A DNA stretch of 64,000 nucleotides, taken from NCBI RefSeq assembly GCF_037975245.1, contig NC_092570.1, positions 16,779,418 through 16,843,417 of the forward strand, read 5' to 3'. Below, piece by piece: positions 51,101-61,800 of the stretch. Under the pieces are notes generated by a model. That model was not told where the DNA came from. It saw only the letters and a program-made list of their open reading frames with translations, and did no database searches. Source of the stretch: Apostichopus japonicus (taxonomy: Eukaryota; Echinodermata; Holothuroidea; Aspidochirotida; Stichopodidae). Position numbers and translations under genes: made by a program. Position 1 is the stretch's first letter; each line of letters starts with the position of its first letter.

Positions 51101-54100
51101 TGCACATGTACCAGGCCCTCCCCCCACTACCCCCTCCCCCCTCACTCAGTCCCACATTAATAGACAGAGTGTTACACTCCTCCCACAACTCAGAATGGTT
51201 GTTAGCTCTAATGCTACCAAGGCATCTTGTGAGTACACATTTGACAGTGAAAATTACAACCAAAAGTAGATTAAATAAAAATGAATCAGTTGATGTCAAG
51301 ATGACTTTCTTTCCCTTTTGTTCTTTGTCTCTTCCCTTCCTGTAGGCGGCGATAAGAAGAACGACATTAAACAGAACGTTTATACCGGTCTTGCTGGGAA
51401 CAGCTCTTAAGAATAAAGGGGTACAGGTGAGCGATATGTTTAGCACACGTGAATGTGAAATCGTTACAGTCTTGTCAAGCGGGTTGCAATTTGCCCACCT
51501 GTGATTTGAGTTACATTTGTATACATATTGGTACGATCATAGAATGATCTGTGAAATATGCGATCTAAGATTGATCTGTGAAATATACGATCATAAAATG
51601 ATCTGTGAAAATAATCAATCATAGTATGATCTGTGAAATATGCGATCATAGAATGATCTTTGAAATATGCGATCATAGAATGATATGTGAATTATGCGAC
51701 CCTAGAATGATCTGTGAAATATGGGATTGTTGAATGATCTGTGCAATATGCGATCATAGAATGACCTGTGAAATATGCAGAAAAATATAACTGTTTTGAA
51801 CAATCAAAAAAAGAGCTGAAAAGATGAGTTGTAAGTTGCTGTTAAAAAAATGTTACTTCAGGAGTGGTTTTTTAGTAACAAATTGTGGTAAATAGTTCTG
51901 GAAATGAGGGGCTGCTAAAAAGTACTGGGCTATGACTTGTTATGAATAGGTTGCATATATTACTTCCGCCTTTAATTAGGGAAATAGGGATTCATCTGTA
52001 CGATCTCTTAAGCTTTTATCATAATTAGCGTTATAATTTACACATTTCTATGATCATTTTTTTTCATCATTTTGTCTTCAGACATTGCTAGATTCTGTGG
52101 TGGAATATCTTCCCAATCCCTCTGAAGTCAAGAATTATGCATTTGACGAGTAAGTTTACCGTGCTGCAGATTTTATCAAGTAACCATGCTTTGCTTATTC
52201 TGACTCCTCTACCCATCATATGTATATATATTCTGATTATTGCATAGTATTTATTACATATAAGTATATTAATTAAATAATAATCATGTTATAAAATATA
52301 AATTATTGATGATGGTACCAATAAACTTGAAACTTGAATGTTAAAGATAATTGTGTCACTAGTTCCAGATTTCCAAAACATTCACAACTCTAACGGGAGG
52401 TCTTTTTTTCTATTTTTTATTCCTGTTCTCCTGTATTGTGACTTAAATTCTTGCAAAACTAACTGATGTAGAATGTCAAAAAGGGAAGCCTCCAGCTGCA
52501 AGATCCCCTAGCGAGGATGAATCAATATCAAATCAAAAGAGATTATCTCTACTGACGAGCAGCGCCTATATTATTTCATTTCATTTCAATTATTTTTTCC
52601 ATTTCCTCACAATGTTTATATAATAATAATAATAAGACGGTGAAGACAATACCATGCAAAGAAAATAATATGTAGTAGTCATATAAAAGAAAAATAATGG
52701 AAATTACGGAGAGAAAATGGTGGAAAGGCTTGGAAGCCGTACTGTAGCTTGTACAAGAAGCCCACCAAATATAATGTTAACATGTATTAAGGATATGGGC
52801 ATAATAATAAAGCCCCTTACCAAGAAGACCAATACCCCTATAGACCTATATATGAAAATGCAGAGCACAAAGGACTGTTTCCTACACAGCCTGTCTGCAT
52901 ACTTACAGCCCAGTCTTTTGACATGATGCCTATTTAGTTTATGTATGTTTATGTATTTTGATGTATGTTTATATTTCCTTTGATGCAGAGATGACATCAA
53001 GTTAGAGATGTCTCCTTCCAGAGATGGTGCGAACCCATTTGTTGCTCTGGCATTTAAGTTAGAGGTGAGGAAAATTCTATCATGGAGAAACTTTTTCAAT
53101 ACAGACCTAGATTTCCCATCATCTCTTTATGAAAAATGATTTGAGTGTCATATTTAAGTAAACATTTCATCGCAAGTGCTATTCGTTGTAGTCCCAAGTT
53201 TGGGTGGTATGTCCCAAGAATGTATCTTGGTATCTAAGAAATAAAAAAAAAATCTTTGCCATTAACAAACTTGAAAGAAAACTTTTAAAAAATTTAAGAA
53301 TATTATATGAAATAATAGTGATGAAAATTATGTTTAAGCACAGTATATTGAATTCAAACTTATGGAAAGAAATACAAAGCTTTGGTTACATTCACAAGCT
53401 TCCGAATAATCTGACATTGCTTACCCCCCCCCCCCAACCTTCCCTTTTCCTATCAGCCTTTTAATGATCAAAGCATTTTATTTAATGATTGTTATTGTCA
53501 TTAATAATCATTTATTGGTGTTGTTAATTTTTGTAATTTGAAGATGACAGGGCAAGTTAAATCTTTAAAAAATCAGCATGACAGCTTTTATTTTCTTGCT
53601 GTGTTAAAGAAATACTCATCTATGCAGATTGAAACAAATTAAAAAACAGCTACCCTCCTCCATTCCCCTGCCCCCCTTCTATCTCTCTCACCCTTTTATG
53701 TTTGCTTTGAAAACGGGTGTTTATTTCTTTCTTTTTGTTTCTAGGCTGGTCGATTTGGACAACTTACGTACATGAGAGTGTATCAGGGTAAATTTCAAAA
53801 GGGGAATTACCTGTACAACTCACGGACTGGTAAAAGAGTCAGAATATCTCGACTGGTACAGATGCACGCCGACAAAATGGAGGTAGGTCCTTCATTCATT
53901 TGTGAGATTCAGAATAATTGTCAATTCCTACAGATCATTTGTCGGAATTCTCCAGTGAATTTGGTCGCCAGAATGATCCTTATCGACGTAAAATCCAGGT
54001 GTTTTCAACTTACGAATGAATGAACAAAGCAACAGTTTGCTGTTCTCAAACCGGAGCTCATTTAGGTCGCATGCAATTGTATTACCCAGTTGATTGGTTA

Positions 54101-55758
54101 AAACTGGCCAGGGAACCACATCACAGTGCACACCGTCTGTTGGGAAACACTACTGTTCAGTTTTCTGGACTTGAGCCAATCGGACTTCAAAGTGGCAAAT
54201 CTTGATCACTGGTAGTCTTAACAACTCGCACACTTCCTGACCGACTGTCCATGATATTCCCAGGGTAACAGACAGTTGAATTCAGTCGGGCAGTTTGCAG
54301 CGGCTTTTAAATGGGGAAGAAATGCCAATAAGATTATCCTGATGTGATGTTATTTACTGTTTTATTTTCATTCTTTTAGGATGTTAATGAAGTCTCTGCC
54401 GGCGATATATGTGCTTTCTTCGGTATTGACTGCGCTAGCGGTGATACATTTGTGAGTCAACCTAAACTAAGGCTTTCAATGGTGAGTTTTATCCTTTTTG
54501 CTTTTAATATTCTTTATCATTTCGTTTTTCTTTAATTTTCCTTTAAAAGGTGGAGTGAGAGCATAAAATAAATATCTGATTGCCTCATTAGTAGATTCCC
54601 TAGCTGCCACCCAGCTATACAATTGTTTATTGTGTGTTCAGTTACGAGGAGAGTCCAGGTGACAAGTTATTGTTGACTGATGAGGGAGGATCATATTCTA
54701 AGCATCCTGATAAAATTTGCATTCAAATCCTACTTACTGTTTTTGAAATAACAGCATTTTTTTTAAAATCGATTTTGTATCAAAAGTAAACTTGTTTCAT
54801 GTCTTGCTTAAAACTTTAAAATACATTTTTCTACTTCAAATTGGGCATGGGATACACTCCTTTCTTCTCCATCCTGTGTCAAATATTAATATTTTTAAAC
54901 AATTCTCCTGCATCTCTTTGCAATGGTATCACATGACGCTTTATAGGCAATAATATTATGGCTGGATCATTACAGAGAACGTCATCTCTTTCAAACTCAA
55001 CCTGCAACTGTCCTAAACAATTACGTTAATATTCATCTAATTATGTTAATATTCTGTTCATCTGCCCACAGGAATCAATGCACATACCTGAACCAGTTAT
55101 CTCATTATCATTCAAGCCTGCTAAAAAGGTAATAAGTTGAAACTGGTCTGTTCTTTCTCCTACCTCATTGGTTATTTGTATTCATCATCTATCTTCCCAT
55201 GTTGGACAACATCTGAGAGATTTAAACCATTGCCGATATTTGTCGAAAAATGTGGAAAAAATCTTATACCTAGATTATTTCAAAAGTTGCCAAAAAATAT
55301 AAACACCATTTTGCTACTAATCACCCTTAATCATGTACAATTTCTTTCAATTTTTTTTTTTTTGGGGGGGGGGAGGGGGAGGAGGATACCCAAGATGATG
55401 AAGGTGAAAATTGGGGTCCAACAAGCAAGAAAGTTTGAATTATCAGGACTCTATATCAGAATAGTTACATGAGCAAAAGTTGATTGGACTGTGATATTTA
55501 TTCTGTTTTACTGGTTGATATGATAGGCCATTAAATTCACATTGTGGAGCACGACAATTTCTGCGCTAGCCTAAACAGTCATTTAACTGGTTGTTCATTT
55601 ACCTCAGTTTTCGACATCAATTTTGTCGTGATTGTCTCGTTTACACAAGTCACAATACAGATGGTCTACAGAGATCTAAAAGTCGTAGGTCTGCAAAGAT
55701 ATCTTGTGCATATTCTTTTCCCCATCCTTATTCAATTCATATAGTATTTGGCAATAAT

Positions 55759-55803
<45 letters not shown>

Positions 55804-55841
55804 TATGTATATGTATATATATATATCTAAATATATATATA

Positions 55842-55888
<47 letters not shown>

Positions 55889-58800
55889 GTATTTATATAC
55901 CCCAGTCTGCAATACAGCAATGTTCCACTCGTCAGTGCTGCTGCTCAAACACCTTGCATTAATTTTAAAAGGAAGTACTAAATAGAATATAGGAGAAGGG
56001 GTTGGGAACTTTGGGACTTTCTGAAATTGTTGAAGTCTGTTTTAATTCTGCTCCAAATCAAGTGAACAAGTGTTCCTTAGTTTTGGGAAGCAGACGATTA
56101 AAACTACCTTTTTTTCTGATATGGATGTACCAAATTATTAAAGTAATTGTCTGTATATTAATGTAAAATAATTTTAATAGCAATATCATAATAGCGTGTG
56201 TCTTTCAATATTATTTTTACATGGCTTATTCTTCAGACTGATTTAGATAATTTTTCGAAAGGAATAAACCGCTTCACCAGAGAAGATCCAACTTTCACTG
56301 TACACTTTGACAATGAAAGCAAAGAGGTTAGTGTCAGAAGTTTAATTATCTCATCCCCCTCCCCCCCCCCCTCTCGCCCATTTGATTTGGAATTTCAGAT
56401 TGTGAACCGGGAAGACCTCATTGATTTCTCTAATTGTCTTTGACATTTCTCTCATGGTATTTCATTTCAATTTTTTGGGGGGGCTCGAATGCTTGATAAC
56501 AGACGATCGTTATATGACTGAGATTTGATAGGGCAGATGAACAACGAAACAAACTGTGATATGACGCAAACCCCAAAAATGGGAATCTCATACATGAAAA
56601 GAAGCAAGATTGTATCAGATTCACTGTTCTAAAAGGGATATTCCGGATATTCTGAATAAAACTTCTGGAACTTGTTTGCATCTGTAGATGAAAACAATAT
56701 CCTAATAGCACTTGGTATGGGGAAGATATGAATTTTTCAAAATTTGGTAGTATTTTAGTGATTGCATCTGGCAACAGTTACAACTGCAAACTAAGGAACA
56801 GATTTTTCTTTATATATTGCAAGACCATTTCTAATGCAAAGGGCAGTGTACGGTAAGTACATATGAAAGGAGGGAAAAACAACCATCTTAGGTTTGCTGG
56901 CAAGGGCTAGGTGCTAGCTTTATTCCTTGATTATTGTAGCTGATGTTACAGCAGTATTTGTTTTATCTTGTCTTCATAAAGATGTCTGAGTGTTTTTCAT
57001 TTCACAGACTATCGTATCGGGTATGGGAGAGCTCCATCTGGAGGTCTACGCTCAAAGAATGAAGAATGAATACAATTGTGATGTCATCAGTGGTAAACCA
57101 AAGGTAGCTTTCAGAGAGACTATCCTCAGGCCAGTCGAGTAAGTTGCTCTCGATTTTATATTTAATTCAGAAAGATTATTTTTTTTATCATTATTATTAT
57201 TATTTTTTTGATTGATATCTGACTTTAATTCAGTATGAAGAGGGTGGCGGTTGGACCAGAGGTGGCACATGAAGTTCACTTCTATATAATAATGATACAT
57301 TACGGCAATCCTTTGGTAAGCCCAATGTGAATTTTCCGAAATCGTTTGTCCTTCGAACAAGCTGGAATTGAATTGGGGGGGAGGGGTGGGGAGGAGGGGG
57401 GTAATGGTTACTTTCTGTGTTTGGTCTGGTTATCAAACCAAATGAGGTTTACTACAACTAAGATTGTTGACAATTTGTTGACACTCAAACTTGAGAAATT
57501 TCTTTTGATTTGCTGGACAGATTTGAATATTTGCATAAGAAGCAAACGGGAGGTGCAGGCCAATTTGGGAAAGTCTCTGGAGTGGTTGAGGTAAGACTCG
57601 TATGGAAATGTTGAAATGTGCCGTCGAAATGATGATAAACTCTTTCTGTAAAGGTAGTAGCAATTGTAGTAGCAAATTGTTATTATATGAACAACTTTCC
57701 ACAAATTCATTAAACCTAAAATATTAAAAGTGAGGAATTCAACATTTTCGCGGCAAAATGTTAAAACGATTATTCATCAGATGTGTCGTGAGTTGATTGA
57801 TTTGTATCAAAATGATATATTGATCACTTAAAAATAACATATCTCATGGGATCAACAAAGATATGATAAATTTTGCTCTCATCTGAATGTCATCATTTCA
57901 ACATTTTGCTCATAACATTTTGACAGCTCCTTAACATTCCCCTAAACTTGAGAGCTATTATTGTTCTTTTGTTCATCATCCTACTAGCAGAATAGTATAC
58001 TTGGATGTCAACATTTTTTTGCTGTTATTACTTCACTGTCTGGAATGTAGATGTTTCACCCACTGACATCCTGTAGAAGGAAGTGTTGTCAGTCAGGCCG
58101 AGAAAAAAAAACTTAAAAATATCTTCATGTCAATTCTTTAAAGTGCTGTTTCCTCATTTAAATGTAGTCATTTTTTATTGTCGGTTAGAAAATATTCAAA
58201 GTAACAAAGAGTAACAAAGTGCAGCTACCAGAGATGCTACTAGAGGCATTTGAAATTCTTTAACCATTTATTAATTTATTTTTTATCATTTATCTTATGG
58301 TTGAAACCATTTCTCATTGTTCAATTTTTTCTTTCTTTCTCATAGCCTTTGCCAAGCGATTCATACATGAAGTTCGACTTTGAAGATGAAACTGTGGGGA
58401 CAAATGTGCCTAAGCAGTTTGTACCCTCCATTGAGAAGGTAAGAACAGTCACTCTGAGCAATTTGTACCTCCATCACTCTGATTTTGCATATGTAAACGT
58501 ATCACTCAGGAGAGTGAGGTAGAACCTATTTCCCAAACCGTTAAACCTGCATTTTTGCACCTTATTAAATGAAGTTAGCAACTACAGTCAGCAGTTACAG
58601 CAACTTTGCCGTAATGATATCAGGTATTTAAGCAATAAACTCCCAGCATCAACATATGGTACTTATTGAATGAAGTTAGTAACCACTACCAGCAGTAACA
58701 GCAACACTGCTAAATGGAATGATTTTAAAATAAGATGCCATCAGGAAACAGCTGTGCTGCTAGTAGAACTATGTTGCTGGAGTCACCTTATTATTCGTGT

Positions 58801-61800
58801 ATATCTAGCATCATAAATATTCATATGAAATGCTCTTGTTGTTGCTAGTAGAGAGAAGCAAGTCATTGCCCTTCTTGAGATTGTGTATCAGAAGATCACG
58901 GCCCCGATATCCTCTCAGCTTAGTTTCCTATCATGTCAACGAGATATTACCTCCAAAAGCACCTTCAGTTAGAACAATGACTTTTAAATAGCTGATGTAA
59001 TCTGCAAGAATATTATTTCCAAAATGTAGCTGGAGTCACCCAATTATTCATGTTTATCTAACCTCATAAATATTCATAAGGAAATGCTCTTGTTGTTCTG
59101 TGAAGGATGAAAGGTGAGGAAATTACCTGTACGTTCTTCTCTTCCTGGAACTGAATTTTTGTTCTGATTAATTAAACATGGCTTCAAAGTTTATACCAAA
59201 CTGTGATAATGAGGTAGGGAAATGCCATACAACGATACATATATGCATATTCATTTCGTACATTTATTGCAAATCGTTCAAAGGCAACTCCACCAACTTT
59301 CACAGTTTTTTTTATTTTCTTCACTACGTGACAGCATTGCATTGTGGTACCTTTAGTGTTTCAGTACTTCAGCCGTTAGCATTCAAGTTTAATGAAATAA
59401 GAATGCTAAAATCTGATCAGTGTGGGTCGGTGACCAGCTGGATTTATTTGTATGCAACTTAACCTCGTAACAATAGAAACAAGAGCTAGCGTAGGACTTT
59501 GGAATTTTTCCAAAGTTAAATCATCCCAATTACAATGGCTTTTGTCAGCTTCAAATAGTGTTAACCTATATAAAGGTCATTTTTTGTGCATGATTGGTTA
59601 TTGCAGGAAAGTACAGTATTCTATATGTCTGATTCAGAATCTCTTATACCTTAAAATTGTCCAACGTTTTGTAGTTTTCTAGCTGTGTGTGGTCAACTTT
59701 AAGAACCAGACAATTAATACATTTGACAATTACAGAACTTTCACACAAGTTTTAATGATAGGACCAGGCTAGTGACTACAAATAGTGTTTGTGATTGTAC
59801 TTATTGGCTTGCGTAGTTTCTGCAACTTTGATTGACCACAAACCAGATACTCTCAAAAAAGTTCCTTCACCTTAAATTGTCATTCCACCCTAGACTAAAT
59901 CAACACAAGAATTTGCAGGCTCACATACTTTTACTGTTTGTGAAGGGTTTCACCTTTGTAGCACGCACTGGTTATTTCACCCTTTCTTGTCTTAAATTTC
60001 CCCTAATAGGTCAAATTGCGAAACAAGAACTGAACTTCCCACCCTGTTCATGGTGAAGCAAGCAAACCCACTGCTTGCTTTGTCTTAAACAACTTACATT
60101 ATTTGAGGCAAAAGTGTTTTGCACAAAAAAAAAACAAAGAATTTTCACAAATGTGAGCATGTGACATCACAGCTAGTCAGATTTCAGCAGTTTCTACACA
60201 ATCTGATAAAACTTTACACTTGAATATCTCTTTAACCGAAAAAGATATTTGAACAGTTTTTCCACCGTTGTGTTTCTTTTATAGTCCTCTTTCATATAAT
60301 ATAAACATGTATGACAACTGAACCAATCCTTTAATTCGGCCCATCTCATCGGAAAGTTCATCGCAATATGAATCACATGTTGAAACATGTGTTTATTCAT
60401 TTTATCAGACTACTTGTGGTTCAAAATAGTTTGTAATTTGAACCTGTCATAAATTTTGAATCCTGAAGATCTGTTTTGGGGTAGGCCTGTAAAGTCTTTG
60501 TACGTTACCCTCCAGTGACAGATGTCGTGGCCGTGGGAAGGAGGGATCCACCTCCCCTCCCACTGCCCCTTTGAAATATGCTGATATGGTTATGGCTGCT
60601 TTATAGTTGCAGGCTGGTATTTTTTATTACTTTATTTTTTATTTGGTGATAGTTTCTTTCCCACAATTGTTGGTAATTTCATTTTTTTTTCTACTGAATT
60701 GTTTGGTGACCTTCCAAACTATCTCGACGACCCTTAAGAGGGTCGCAACCCCCATTCTGAATACCAAGGATGTAAGATACCACAAGATTGTAGCAAATTC
60801 AACACAAACTGTTGTTTTGGAGAATATGCTGTATTGGCGTCTGGAATAAAACTGTTCTGAAGAAACACTCCAATGCAACCCTCTGTCCACCCACCCCATT
60901 CCCACCCCCTTCCAAACTATTTTGACGACCCTCAAAAGGGTCGCAACCCCCATTCTGAATACCAAGGATGTAAGATACCACAAGATTGTAGCAAATTCAA
61001 CACAAACTGTTGTTTTGGAGAATATACTGTATTGGCGTCTGGAATAAAACTGTTCTGAAGAAACACTCCAATACAACCCTCTGTCCACCCACCCCATTCC
61101 CACCCCCCCTCCACCCCCTCCCCCTCCTTGCTGATTGAAGGCCAGAAATTTAAGTAATAAGAATGTTTATTTTTCATACAGTGAATTTCAAAGAGTTGTG
61201 ATAAATGTATATTATTGAAACTAAGTGGATAATTCCCGACACCACCCCACCATTTCCTCGATAGGGTTTCAGGGAGTGCGCAGAGAAGGGGCCAATGATG
61301 GGTCAGAAGGTGACCGGGGTCCTTGTCAGGCTGCAGGACGGACAGCACCACATGGTAGACTCTAGCGATCTAGCATTCAAGCTGGCCGCCGAAGGGGCCC
61401 TAAAACAAGGTAAGACCAGACGTATTAGCCAACCTCGTTATGAAAAGTAAACGAGCTACCTGTGCCTGCAATCTGAATATCTCTCTGTCATAAGTTGTTA
61501 GATCTTGTTGATCTCACTAACCTGCCCTCCGGTTTAATTGCCACGTGTGATGTAGCTGAATATTGTAACTTTGTTATCTTGGCCGTTGTTATAATACCGG
61601 GCTAATTATAAAAGCCGATATTTCTGCATTGAATACTGCCTTTACACTCCAGTGGTTTCATTGTTGTTGGATCACTTCATAAATAGCCATACACACTCTC
61701 TTTTTTCTCTGCTTTGATAATTTCTGTGGCAAATGCCTCAGGATACTGAATAAACTGCATTCCTATAAAGCTGACTAGTGACTAACTATGGTCCTTGAAC

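Noticed and set aside
60639-61351. 154- and 139-codon minus-strand frames
   Set aside because: They arise from the 200-bp tandem duplication in GFM1 intron 18 and repeat the same residues; no splice or family support.
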